Assembly (NCBI GenBank): GCA_002633025.1
Contig: NMRB01000697.1
Location: forward strand, 45,656-109,655
Source of the DNA: Notospermus geniculatus
Taxonomy: Eukaryota; Nemertea; Pilidiophora; Heteronemertea; Lineidae
Length of the DNA stretch: 64,000 nucleotides
Direction of reading: 5' to 3'
In this document: piece by piece, positions 34,701-43,859 of the stretch
Layout of the letters: every line of letters starts with the position of its first letter
Numbering within the stretch: the stretch's first letter is position 1
Position numbers and translations under genes: made by a program
The notes under the pieces: generated by a model
Databases searched by the model: none
Seen by the model: only the letters and a program-made list of their open reading frames with translations
Told to the model about the DNA's origin: nothing

Positions 34701-37700
34701 GCTGCGTTCGGAGCCTATCCGCACTGGTCACACAATCAGCAACAAACATGATAAGTTAGGGAGCTCAACTTTATCACACAAACACACACAGGTGGCTTCT
34801 ATAGAGCTTTGGCAGATGACATCATCACAGAAAAATTCTCCATCTTTATGATCAAATTGACGTCGTCGATCCACATGGCACACTTTGTCGTTGGCGCAAG
34901 TGGAGTGTGTGTGACTTCAACCACGAAGTGATCTACACGTGGTGCACTTTGTCATCGATGTCAGAATAGTGGACCTCCACCACCGGTCAAAAGCGGTGAC
35001 AAAATGAGCCACTCCACAAGCTGTATTGGCAAAAAAGATGAGGAACCTACCTTATAGACCATCTGTGGAGACTGGACGAGAGCTTTGATTGGCGTCAGTG
35101 GGGAGTTAGTAAAACAACCAGATGTACTGGGAGACTGCATTAATGCACGGACCACTGAACGCTGTTGCCTCATGGGAGACTGCTCGGCTTCTGAAAAATA
35201 TCAAATACATCGTGTTAGTACTCATTGAATAGTCATTTGATGAAGAATGAAAATGTTACCCAGTCTGGGAAAACAGGCACAAGTCACCAGGCAGTGACAA
35301 GGCCCTTGACTAACATTGTTAAAATTCCTAAACAATGTTTTAAATCTTTTTTGTCAAGTGCTTAGAAAATGTTTTATACATTGTATTTTAGCACTATAAA
35401 ATGAATAAATTATTATTATTATTATTTAATATTATATTAAAACTTATCAATCATGCAAGCAGAATATTGGAGGTTTTCAGTGTGATAGGAAGTCTTTAGA
35501 ACCTTTGACTTGTGGGCAATATGAAGATCACACTTTCAGAAATGAGAAGCTATCACAACTTAAGCTACGGCGCTCCTCCATGCAAGTATTTCCTGACTCG
35601 AATTGGCTCTCAATTCACCACTGTTGGTTTCTATCCGACTTATGCCTTGACCAGTGACATAAAGACAAACGATTGCCCATAGTTTTGTATGAGTTGAGTT
35701 CAACTGCCTGTAGAGAGCCAACCTGCATCAGAAAACTCTCATGTAGAGGAGCACCTCTTTATTAAAAGAACTGGAACTGAAATGCTGTAACACATTGAAC
35801 ATTGTGCTGACTGTCTTCAACTGAAGGAAAAACATGTAATGTGTGGTGGCGTCAGGAAATGGATAGATGGGAAAAGAGGAAGGGTTAGAAGGGATTGTAT
35901 CTTTGAACAAGTGTACCAAATAAACAAATAACAACAATGTGTATGTGAACTGTAAAATATGATATGTTGGTCGACACAGGGAAGCAGCCAAGAAAATCAA
36001 ATGCTTTGGTACTGACCAATCAGGTAGCTTGTTACATCCTCTTCGAAATGAACAATTTTCTGGCTCCTTCCCTGTTCAACTGAGGTGGAAATGGTGAATC
36101 AATGACAACATTTCAACAAAGAAAGCTAAAATGCAAAGAAAGCAGGCAACCACACATGCCACACCAAAAGAAGTTGTCCAAATGACTGGCGACATTTTGG
36201 TTTGTACGGGATGGTAGCAGGAACACAGACCTCACACCAAAGGAATGGACAGTGAAGTCATCTAGCACGATGCTCTTTTCTTTGAAATGAAAGACTGATG
36301 CTTAATCTTTACTATGATCAGGACTTGGGACTGGGAGGCCAGGATTTCGGATGCTGACATCAGCATGGTTGCCAAGAAAAGAATGAAATAAAGACGTGCC
36401 ATATCTGTCGAAGACGGGACTGCTGTCTGGCGTGTGGAAAATGTTCAGCTCCACCAATGGGGACGATGTGAACGTTTCACCAGTGTCGACTAAACAAGCA
36501 ATCGAAATGAATGTCAAATTTGATAATGGTATACAAACGGAGAAGTAAGGCAAGTTCCTAAGTCAGGGGATAACTGCACTTGTTGCCCATCCCATGGAGA
36601 AAACCTGCCCTGTCAAACAGACTCAACCTCTATTATGACATGAAGCATGGGTCCGATTGGAATCAACCTAAAACCCATGAAACTCATGGGTAAAATCAGC
36701 AGGACACTAGGAGAGTCTGTTGCACAGCAAGTAAACATCATACCATACTTACTTCGTTTCAACATCAGGATGGAGGAGAGATCCTCAGGGATGCTTGGGA
36801 CAGTCTGTCCCTCTGACATCAGCAATGGTTCTAATAATTCTCTGATTTCTGCTTGAAGAGCTAATGATAACGTCATCGCGGTCTCAACAAAGTGTTCACG
36901 CCCTTGACTGGGCTGATGTTGTACAGCAGCAGCTAGTAGAAGTAATAAAACCTGGAAGGCATCGAAGTGAGATTTAGTTTTCTATTTCATAATCAACTGG
37001 TTGCCAGTGCTTCACGTAAGAGGGTGCAATCACGCTCGCTCAACTGATTGAGCTCCTGCAGATTTCAAACGTGAAGCACTGGGTTGCATTCCATTGAGTT
37101 GAAAGGCAATACAATACTCGGTTGTTTCCTGCTAACTTGCTAGCAGGACAGGTTGTCGTGTGCAAAGAGGAATCACAGGCCCTTCCGTTTGACGGGCGCT
37201 AAAATGTGCAGCATGCGTCTCGCAAACAATAGAATTTCTATTGTTTGCGAGGCGCATGCACATTTTAGCACCCGTCAAACGGGAAGGCCTGGAATCATTT
37301 CCAAAACATAATCAGCAAACTGTACTTTCATCAGGTCAACTTACCCTCGCAGTTTCAAGGTCATTGCCGTAAGTGGCTGCTTCGAAGTCAACCATCTTGG
37401 AAAGAGCGGCAGGTGAGAGTTGGTAAAATCCTGTAATAGTAAGAACATTCTGTCAAATCGATCAGTTTTTGTGCAACAGAGTCACTATCACCTCCTAACT
37501 GTAAAGAACAAAACTTCATAGACGGAGTGCTGAGCAGTTGCCGATGCCCCATCCGGCATTCTTGCCTGCAGGTCATTCTAACCACACTTCAAAGTATAAG
37601 CAGTTTCATTCAGATGATGCACAACCAATTTGATAGTTACCCTGCAGAAATTCATCCACAACACAGAATCGCCCGATTGAACTGTCAGTCTCACTCTGTC

Positions 37701-38136
37701 GTTCATCTTTAGATACAGCATTTAAAATGCTCAAGAAATGTTTTCCGTCTCTGAAATCTTTCAGTGACGTTACTGGACTCTCACAAACTTTCAGGGCATT
37801 CACCTGAAATGACCAGACAAAACACGTCATACATGTATATCTGACAAACTAAATAGTTGTAAGCATGATATAGTTTAAAAAAATAGTGATAGACCTAATT
37901 AAAGACATGTCAAAATACATGTATAGAACTTAATGAAATAACATCAACACAGACTTGTTTTAATTGTTTTCAATTGCAATAACAACCACACTGTACTTAG
38001 CTAAATTATGTACAGTATTTGACCATAAGTGATACATGTGAAATTAAATAAACTTACTAACTGTACATAAATTAGCTTTACTAATTATTCACAATCTTAC
38101 CCATTCTAACATAGCCGTTATCTTCTCTTTGTCCAT
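16507..38136 (-). CDS. NUMA1: NuMA, nuclear mitotic apparatus protein (spliced)
   Basis: NuMA gathers microtubule minus ends at spindle poles and links LGN and dynein at the cortex. Exons, first to last: 38101-38136, 37641-37803, 37345-37430, 36753-36951, 36313-36489, 36017-36079, 35051-35190, 33389-33512, 32770-32887, 32418-32523, 23240-28294 (second copy 28343-31585), 22800-23039, 22266-22388, 21504-21641, 20966-21100, 20110-20293, 19479-19722, 19206-19315, 18805-18944, 18286-18579, 17682-17846, 16507-17208. The phases agree throughout, giving about 2,913 residues with one copy of the giant exon; human NuMA has 2,115. Residues 1-200 form a Hook-like globular head (MLEWVNALKV, VVDEFLQG, ETARVLLLLLAA), about 290-2,360 are coiled coil, and the tail holds two strong matches to human NuMA: EWNRLSELKRRNTLCLPHMR and ENMAFSIPITPKQKK. 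The family assignment is firm; the exact copy state of the large exon is not. Confidence 0.93.
17915..18009. mobile_element. Fold-back MITE (GAGGTTTCGCAAG family), copy 3, in NuMA intron
   Basis: 95 bp, ends GGGAGGTTTCGCAAGCGCCC and the inverse, TA on both sides. It is a shorter relative of the 118-bp copies at 14,075 and 16,045. Confidence 0.75.
20505..20811. mobile_element. TTAA-flanked 307-bp piggyBac-like MITE in NuMA intron
   Basis: Reads TTAACCCATTAGGCGCCAG on the left and TGGCGCCTAATGGGTTAA on the right. TTAA at both edges and a terminal CCC are the hallmarks of piggyBac ends. There is no transposase frame. Confidence 0.75.
22463..22690 (+). mobile_element. tRNA-derived SINE, copy 1 (NuMA intron)
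   Basis: The head GGCTGATAGATGAGTGGTTA resembles a pol III A box and GGTTCGAATCC at about 22,512-22,522 is a B box. The body contains CCCCATCCAAGTGAGGAACATG and ends in CATACAAATACAAT. It shares head and body with the copy at 51,625-51,908. Confidence 0.8.
23240..28294 (-). CDS. NUMA1: NuMA giant coiled-coil exon, complete copy
   Basis: 5,055 bp, exactly 1,685 codons, from SALVDSKSHLV to KVSQ-proximal EYELK. It has an intact acceptor (TTCTATTCCAG at its right edge on the minus strand) and donor (GTAAGT at its left edge). The exon before it ends in phase 0 and the one after it starts in phase 0, so this copy alone makes a full gene. It is almost entirely heptad coiled coil, rich in E, K, L and Q, with an internal 35-residue repeat block. 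Confidence 0.88.
24497..25651 (-). repeat. NUMA1: Eleven 35-residue coiled-coil repeats in NuMA (105-bp units)
   Basis: Eleven units of 35 residues, about residues 1,286-1,670, pattern LENEL-EVQ-SFDAKVAEL-EVSS. 35 residues are five heptads. Units 1-5 and 6-10 match each other one for one, so the block is built from a 175-residue (525-bp) higher-order repeat present twice plus one more unit. A twelfth, decayed unit follows. Confidence 0.92.
28325..28342. other. 18-n assembly gap between two copies of the NuMA exon
   Basis: The open frame runs through the gap only because 18 is a multiple of three. The residues just to its left (PTPVQIILFQ on the minus strand) come from intron and splice acceptor, not protein. 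Confidence 0.95.
28343..28942 (-). repeat. NUMA1: Same 35-residue repeat block in the second copy, cut by the gap
   Basis: Five full units and most of a sixth, then the gap. Unit 1 here is LENELKEVRSSFDAKIAEL, a different variant from unit 1 of the complete copy. The gap falls exactly in the repeat, where short-read assembly would be expected to fail. Confidence 0.9.
28343..31585 (-). CDS. NUMA1: NuMA giant exon, second copy, truncated by gap (probable allele)
   Basis: This copy begins with the same acceptor and SALVDSKSHLV and runs 1,081 codons until the n gap. It matches the complete copy with scattered changes (for example TCV for AVV, EEKAKLEE for EEKSKLEE, WTEARDE for WTQARDE). It stops inside the repeat block. 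The left copy keeps intron sequence right up to the gap, which would not be expected inside a real continuous exon. The best reading is an unmerged second haplotype; a real tandem exon duplication is the alternative. Confidence 0.75.
31738..31857. repeat. Long hairpin of AAAAGACTGAAA/TTTCAGTTGGAGAG type in NuMA intron
   Basis: The arm GGCACTTTTCAGTTGGAGAG is followed by a second TTTTCAGTTGGAGAG and ACCAGAAAAGAC; the right side is the inverse of all of these. The loop is about six bases. It is probably a MITE with an internally duplicated arm. Confidence 0.75.
31940..32160. repeat. ATGTATGATGATGTT repeat block near a single-n joint
   Basis: Words such as GTATGATGATGTTTTGAACA recur in both orientations. 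The n at 31,933 lies just outside, so the block may be incomplete. It is non-coding and in NuMA intron 10. Confidence 0.5.
33140..33324. mobile_element. 185-bp Tigger/pogo-type MITE in NuMA intron
   Basis: Ends CAGTGTACCCTCGCTCTTAC and, inverted, CAGTCCCCCCTCACTATAAT, with repeated TTACGAA words inside. TA lies on both sides (33,138-33,139 and 33,325-33,326). Confidence 0.75.
33513..35050 (-). other. NUMA1: NuMA intron 7, no gene or recognised element
   Basis: 1.5 kb between exons 33,389-33,512 and 35,051-35,190. Short open frames exist but show no known domain. No clear fold-back element was seen. Confidence 0.5.
35569..35757. mobile_element. GGCGCC/GAGAGCCAAC family MITE in NuMA intron
   Basis: The left arm reads GGCGCTCCTCCATGCAAG and TTGGCTCTCAATTCACC; the right arm reads GAGAGCCAACCTGCATCAG and CTCATGTAGAGGAGCACC. 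Same family as 12,466 and 41,748. Confidence 0.75.
36753..38136 (-). CDS. NUMA1: NuMA N-terminal Hook-like domain exons
   Basis: Four exons. The ATG at 38134-38136 opens MDKEKITAMLEW, which joins in phase to VNALKVCESPV. Human NuMA has LLSWVNSLHVADPV at this place. The next exon gives FYQLSPAALSKMVDFEAATY, and then VLLLLLAAAVQHQPSQGREH and EIRELLEPLLM follow, like the TMLLLYHST helix of the human domain. This region contacts dynein light intermediate chain in the human protein. An AG just upstream of the ATG exon (about 38,160) suggests a separate non-coding first exon further upstream. Confidence 0.85.
37176..37291. repeat. 116-bp near-perfect palindrome in NuMA intron
   Basis: The left arm starts CAGGCCCTTCCGTTTGACGG and the right arm is its inverse down to the centre TAGAATTTCTA, with only a few mismatches. 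There is almost no loop. It is likely a MITE; such DNA can extrude a cruciform. Confidence 0.85.
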
Positions 38137-39784
38137 TTTGATTTTCAAGATTGAGTTGCTGGAAAAGTGGAATTATGTCACTTAATAATAAGATCATCAG
38201 ACATATCACGAGTAGAATACTACTAAAGCCTACTTCAAATCTTGCCTGCTGCCACAACGGCTTAACTGCATAATCCCCCACCACAGGGGGTCAGTGTTAA
38301 GGGCTATTGTTAGGGTCAGGAACAGTCTTACGGCTATTGTTAGGGTTAGGAACAGTGTTGGTGGTGGGGGATAATGCAAAAATGCCGCCTGGCCTAGTAC
38401 TACTAGGGCCAGGCCTACTACTATAGATCGTTGCAGTTGATTGGGAACGTCTCAGGCCAAATGCAGTCAAGGCACAGCGTCACGTCAGTGTTGGCGAGGC
38501 CAGCGCCCATGCTTTCTCCTGTACATCGACGACGTCATTGACGTCCCAAGTGGGTTTTGCAAACGTTTCAAGTCAAATGTTTAGGTTTCCAAAGCGAGTA
38601 TTCCGTTAAGCAGTTACCGGTATAGATTCCCAAGTAATTGTGACCATCATGATCCCAAGAAGGTTCTAAGCTTTCCGATGGTGTGTTAAATTAGTGGGAA
38701 TGAATGCCAGGGACCTGGCGACCGTAATGAGTTAAAAAGGGCATGCCTGGTCAAATTCTCGTAAACGTGGGTCCCAATCAAACCCATGGATCTAGGGCTA
38801 TAGGGCCTGCTATAGGAACAAGGAAGGCTACAGTACTGGTGCGGTAGGCCTAGGGCTAGGCCTACCGTGCACGTGGTCACGTAACGAAATCTTAGGCTTA
38901 GGCCTATCGGTTTTGGAGGCTTAGCCTACCACCGGCTTACAACCACCCCCCACGCCTAGCTTAGCTACCTAATGAATGTAGGCCTAGCTAGGTATTGTAC
39001 ATTGTGTAGCTAGCAGGGCTATCACAGTCATGTCAGTACACTCAGCATGCTCAGTGCACAATGCACAGAAAAATGTATGCAAAAATGTACTAGGCCTACA
39101 GAAGACTGCAGTGTGCATGCATGGATTCCTCCTGACCTGACCTTATCATGCTTGGCCTATGCGACAAGGATTTTCTCTTCTCCTTTTCAACCGATCGGGA
39201 ATTACACTACTCAGTTATATTTTGCATAAAATTGAGAACTTACTGACACAAAGAAACAACGGTATTAGCCACTCTTTCAGCCTGAAATTCAGGCTAAAAT
39301 CATCATTTAAAACGCCGCAAAATACAACAACAAGCGTGACAACAAGAAGCGAAGACGAGGTTTTGAAGCCCGGCGGTTAGCCTCGTTCTGAACACCGCTA
39401 ATTGGGGTCAGTCTAAAATAGGGAATTGGCACTTGGCACTTGGAATTCCTGATCTATAATTAGAAACATGGTTACCTCGTTCCCAGTATGGGAAAGCCCT
39501 CCTCACCACNNNNNNNNNNNNNNNNNNNNNNNNNNNNNNNNNNNNNNNNNNNNNNNNNNNNNNNNNNNNNNNNNNNNNNNNNNNNNNNNNNNNNNNNNNN
39601 NNNNNNNNNNNNNNNNNNNNNNNNNNNNNNNNNNNNNNNNNNNNNNNNNNNNNNNNNNNNNNNNNNNNNNNNNNNNNNNNNNNNNNNNNNNNNNNNNNNN
39701 NNNNNNNNNNNNNNNNCCCCCCCCCCCCCCCGTAGTCTGCAGACTAATAAGTTGTAATGCCGCATTTTCTATTCCATTTTCCAG
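38137..39784. promoter_or_regulatory. Shared upstream region between NUMA1 and PAM16
   Basis: The NUMA1 start codon exon (minus) and PAM16 (plus) face away from each other about 1.6 kb apart, so the two promoters probably lie here. TAGGCCTA-type words are dense at 38,800-39,000. No TATA box or factor site can be assigned by eye. Both non-coding first exons and the ATG of PAM16 should be here, perhaps in the gap. Confidence 0.5.
39510..39716. other. 207-n assembly gap beside a poly-C run
   Basis: The gap is followed by a run of at least 12 C at 39,717 onward. The homopolymer probably stopped the reads. The missing sequence may include PAM16 exon 1. Confidence 0.95.
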
Positions 39785-40464
39785 GCAAAATATCTTGTAC
39801 AGATCATCGTCCTTGGGACACAGGTTGTGGGCCGAGCATTCGCACGAGCACTTCGTCAAGAGATCAATGCAAGTCAACAAGCCGCTGCGTCCAGAGGAGC
39901 TGCTGGCAGAAAGACAACAGCATCGGATCAGTTAACTGGTATCAGCTTACAGGTGAGTTTAGTTGTTTGGTATGAAGATACTTTTGCAGAAATTGCAACA
40001 ATCCTTCAGCTGAAATGATGAAAAATTTTGTCAGAATGTTGGTTAATGACTCTAATATTCACTGTTAACAATATATTTGTTTTACTTCAGGAGGCTATGC
40101 AAATTTTGAATCTCCAGGACCTCAATGATCTTGACCTAATTCAGAAAAATTATGACCATTTATTTTCCGTGAATGAGAGAATAAAGGGCGGGTCATTCTA
40201 CCTTCAGAGCAAAGTAAGCATGTCCTTTTCAAACAGTGTTTTGCCAGTTGTGTGTTGATTATGATAATCTTTGCCAGTAACTTTTACTAATGTCCATTTC
40301 ATTTCACATATCAGATTCTGTATTCTAGTATTTAGAATGTGCATTTCATATTTCAGGTATTCCGTGCCAAGGAGAGGATTGATCAAGAACTAATGGAAAA
40401 ATACAATTCACAAAAGTCAACCAATACTAGCACTGATAAAAACAAAGACGGTAGTAGCAGTTGA
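39785..40464 (+). CDS. PAM16: PAM16 / Magmas, TIM23 import motor subunit (5' partial)
   Basis: Matrix-side subunit of the mitochondrial TIM23 motor. Its J-like domain pairs with PAM18 and restrains that protein's stimulation of mtHsp70. Exons 39785-39952, 40091-40213 and 40357-40464, all in phase 0 at their joins, give 132 residues after the missing Met. The sequence opens [20 protein letters not shown] and continues [21 protein letters not shown] and [18 protein letters not shown], very close to human PAM16. The J-like region lacks the HPD motif, as expected for this family. In many animals the ATG is the last codon of exon 1; here it is not certain. An ATG at 39468-39470 is possible, but its donor is poor and the gap may hide the true one. 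Confidence 0.95.
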
Positions 40465-41160
40465 TACCAAATGAAACTTATGAATTATGAGACTTAGTTC
40501 TTTGTATATATTCATGAACAGTGACGGGAAGAAGAGCCTAGGAAAAGGAGACTGTTGGCATTTCAAATTGAGGACAGTCAGACAGGCTGAGGACAGTCAG
40601 ACAGGCTAAGTGAGGACAGTCAGACAGGCTGAGGACAGTCAGACTGAGGAGTCATTTCTCAATAGATAGACTGGACAGTGGTAGACTATCTATTCTGAGA
40701 TGCCCTGGCAACGTACTTTCATGTTAATGGATGTATTCGACATTCAGGTATTGGATTTTCTGTCTTCAGTTAACTTTCATGTGATACAGTGTTCGTGAGA
40801 CGAGTATATGATAGGTAATGCTGGATAATTAAATCAATTGTTAATACAACTTTTTTGTTTCGGTTTTTTCCAAATGAGATGGAATGCATCAAGTGGTGGT
40901 GCTTTCTGGAGTGACTCGTGCTTGGAGATTCATGCATTTAATCACAGGGGGCCATCTTTGTTGAAAAATTTGGAACCCCATGTATTCCGGAAGGAGTAAC
41001 TGCAATACCTCAGAAGATGCGTGGATGAATATGACTGGAGGAACTTATCCCATCAATCACTTAAGAGCAAGCACCACTTCAAAGACAAATAGGAACTTCT
41101 ATGCACACCACACAAATACCAGTAACTCAAACACAAAATGAAATAATGCAGTAATCCTCA
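40465..41160 (+). other. PAM16 3' region with 19-bp tandem repeat and hairpin
   Basis: After the stop there are four near copies of AGGACAGTCAGACAGGCTG (about 40,570-40,650), followed by a hairpin CTCAATAGATAG ... CTATCTATTCTGAG. No standard AATAAA was seen; the sequence AATTAAATC near 40,828 is a weak candidate for the poly(A) signal. Confidence 0.5.
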
Positions 41161-41747
41161 TTGCATTTTATTCAAAAAGTACAAAAATATGCCAGTATCA
41201 ACAAAGTTACATTTCGTACCTACAAATAAAGGTGCAGTAATGCAGCAGCCTCACTGCAAACGATCTGCAACAAGTTCTCAGAACGGTACCCACAAAAACA
41301 CTTCCAAACCTAAAGTTAAATAAGTGTAGGCCTACTGATGTCCGAATTCTCTAGTTCTACAAGCATACCTGGCCTCAAAGTCTACAAGTTAAATGTACTT
41401 CAAATATCCATCATCTGAACTTCAGTTCTCATTGTTGCTAGATCAGTTGTTGGCTGATAATCCATCAATCAATCAACTATCTTCGCAATGAAAGAGGTTC
41501 AATTTGAGAAAGCAATGTTCTGTGTCTCCTTGCTAGTCACTAGACCAAAATCTAGTGCCCATATCGGCAACGTTATTACACCAGAAAGTAGAAAGTCACA
41601 AACAAATAACATTAAATCACTAAAACATATACACGTTGATTTTGACATGAAAATGATTTCATGCAACTTACTGACACATCTCTTTCTAGGGGCCAGCCCC
41701 CAGTTCGTGATAAATTATGTACAAGAAAGTATCAACAATACTCTAAA

Positions 41748-41930
41748 GGCGCCCTCCACGTGAGAGTTTTCATGAGCAGGTTGGCTCTTCGGACAATTCA
41801 CCCTTGTGGATTTCTTCCGACATACGCCAAGATGAATTGGCCGTGACGACATCTATAGTTTTCTCTGGCTGAGTTACCCACAGAGAGCCAACTTGCACAA
41901 GAAAATTCTCATGTAGTGTGGCGCCTTTAC
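41748..41930. mobile_element. GGCGCC/GAGAGCCAAC family MITE
   Basis: The best-preserved copy: GGCGCCCTCCACGTGAGAGT on the left and the inverse ATTCTCATGTAGTGTGGCGCC on the right (first 20 bases considered), with TTGGCTCTTCGGACAATTCA against GAGAGCCAACTTGCACAAG inside. Confidence 0.8.
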
Positions 41931-43310
41931 CCTCCACTTTAAATGTATGGTTGTAGTAACTCAATCAGTTCAAAATGAGTAGACAACATATGGAAGATTT
42001 ATCTCACCAAACTGCACGGTGAGTACCCGGTATCGGAGGGAATGCTGTCCATGATGGCAACCTGTTTCCTTAAGTCAACAGCGCTATTCTGGATCTGATG
42101 GTGAACATCTCTTCAGACACTTAAAATGAAACTCACTTTTAAAAAAAAGGCCAACCAAGTCGCCCACATGAAGAAACGTTTCAATGAATATGTTGGCTAC
42201 TCATACCTGAACTGACGGAAGGCACAGAATTATGACATTTCCTTCTATTGCTTGCTAACAGAGGATCAGCATCAAAAATATTCATATACAACTCCCAAAA
42301 TATCCTACGAAAACTTCATCTAGGGACCCATCTTAAATAAGACGGAAATGGCACAAACTTGCAAATCCCACAAAACCGTTATCAAACGTCGTTGCTAATC
42401 TAATCATGCTAATATCATATTATGAAACCTCAGAACTAGAATTCCAAATCAATTCATCTTGGGGAGGTCTCAAAATCACGAAAATCCAGAAAAACACGAA
42501 AATCCTGAAAACTCTTGACTACAAACTGGAATACTGGAAGATTTTGTGCCTGGTGGATAAGTAGCACCACATATTTGAGACAAAGATCTACAAGTATGTC
42601 TTATTATGTATACTTCTCTCAGTCTTTACTATGTTGTTCTTAGTAATGATTGGATGGAAGATTATTTTATCCTGAGTGATTTTTAAGAGTACCTGATTGT
42701 GTAGTAATGAAAATGGATAAAAAATTGGATGAAGTATGCAAGCTAGACTATGCCAAGCTGAGCCAAAAATGACACCACAGCAGTCACTAATGTTGACACT
42801 CAACAGAAGTCTAAACTGGGCCGTATGTAAATGAAACAGAAATATCAAAAACAGGGGCTGATCCATGACTTAAAAAGAGTGGGGACATGGCGTCTCTTCA
42901 CTAAATTGGGCGCCTCTCTGACCAGCCCTGGATAATATCAGATTATCAGATAATATCAGATAATATCAGATAGGCCCATTATTTCTGCCCTGCATACCAG
43001 CAATACTTTGGTAATAATACAAAGTGGAAAGAGCATGATGATTTACCCTTGAGGGCATGAATGGCAAAACATAGCATATGCGTTATTACGTGGCAGATAT
43101 AACACATCTTTGCTTCACTGGCACTACTCAGGACCAAGATTACCTCAAGTGTTTTAAATGCAATGGGAATAGTCAAAATTCCATCTGTGAAACGCCAACA
43201 GGTTACATCTGAAAGTGGAAGTGGAAGTGGACCCATTGTGCTAAAGATATTGAAAACAGAATTCCACACGAGAGTCTCTTCACAAGATAAACTTCAAACC
43301 TGTGTTTGTG

Positions 43311-43403
43311 CATCCTCCCACAGCAGGAGTTTTTACCTCGCTCCTCTTCATCCGTGTGGAGTGTATGAAGAGGAACGAGACCAAAGCCCTGCTGTGGGAG
43401 GAT
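43311..43403. mobile_element. CATCCTCCCACAGCAGG hairpin element, copy 1
   Basis: Starts CATCCTCCCACAGCAGG and ends CCTGCTGTGGGAGGATG, with inner arms CTCCTCTTCATCCGTGT and TGAAGAGGAACGAG. A second copy is at 46,716-46,818. Confidence 0.8.
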
Positions 43404-43533
43404 GGTGTTTGTGAAACAAGTGACAACTGTGAATGCTAACAGCTAATATTTTATAAGATTTGATCATACGACCCGGACACATTTGTTTTTCTTTGAGCTT
43501 CATTCCTTGCTTTAGAAATTGTGGTATCAGAAA

Positions 43534-43650
43534 ACCACAGCGAAAAGGTTCATGTAACTGAGCCCCAGAAAACTCCACCACAGCGAAAAGGTTCATGTAA
43601 CTGAGCCCCAGAAAACTCCACCACAGCGAAAAGATTCATGTAACTGAGCA
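43534..43650 (+). repeat. 43-bp tandem repeat, about 2.7 copies
   Basis: The unit contains CCACAGCGAAAAGGTTCATG followed by TAACTGAGCCCCAGAAAACT. Units are almost identical, so the expansion is recent. It lies just downstream of the CEP135 stop. Confidence 0.9.
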
Positions 43651-43859
43651 AGGAACTGAGCAAATCATCAGACCTTATGAGATTACCGAAAATTCTGATT
43701 GAATTAATAGTCTCATTGTCTTCATCTGCAGCAGTTTCTCAACTAAATCTGAACGAATACGAAACGAATGAGGAGCGAAGTTCATTCTGCCAACATCACT
43801 CCAGATTTCTATCAGTCGTTTATGTCCCATCTTAAATTCCTCCATTAATGACTTTTTCT

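Larger units (their letters stand above)
41165..43859 (-). other. CEP135: Probable CEP135 3' untranslated region and downstream
   Basis: On the minus strand this follows the CEP135 stop. An AATAAA in minus orientation lies at 41,167-41,172 and would give a 3' UTR of about 2.7 kb. The stretch includes MITEs and a 43-bp tandem repeat, and no coding frame of interest. Confidence 0.45.

Noticed and set aside
39468-39470. PAM16 start codon at this ATG
   Set aside because: The following GTTACC is a weak donor and a gap lies nearby; left open instead of called.
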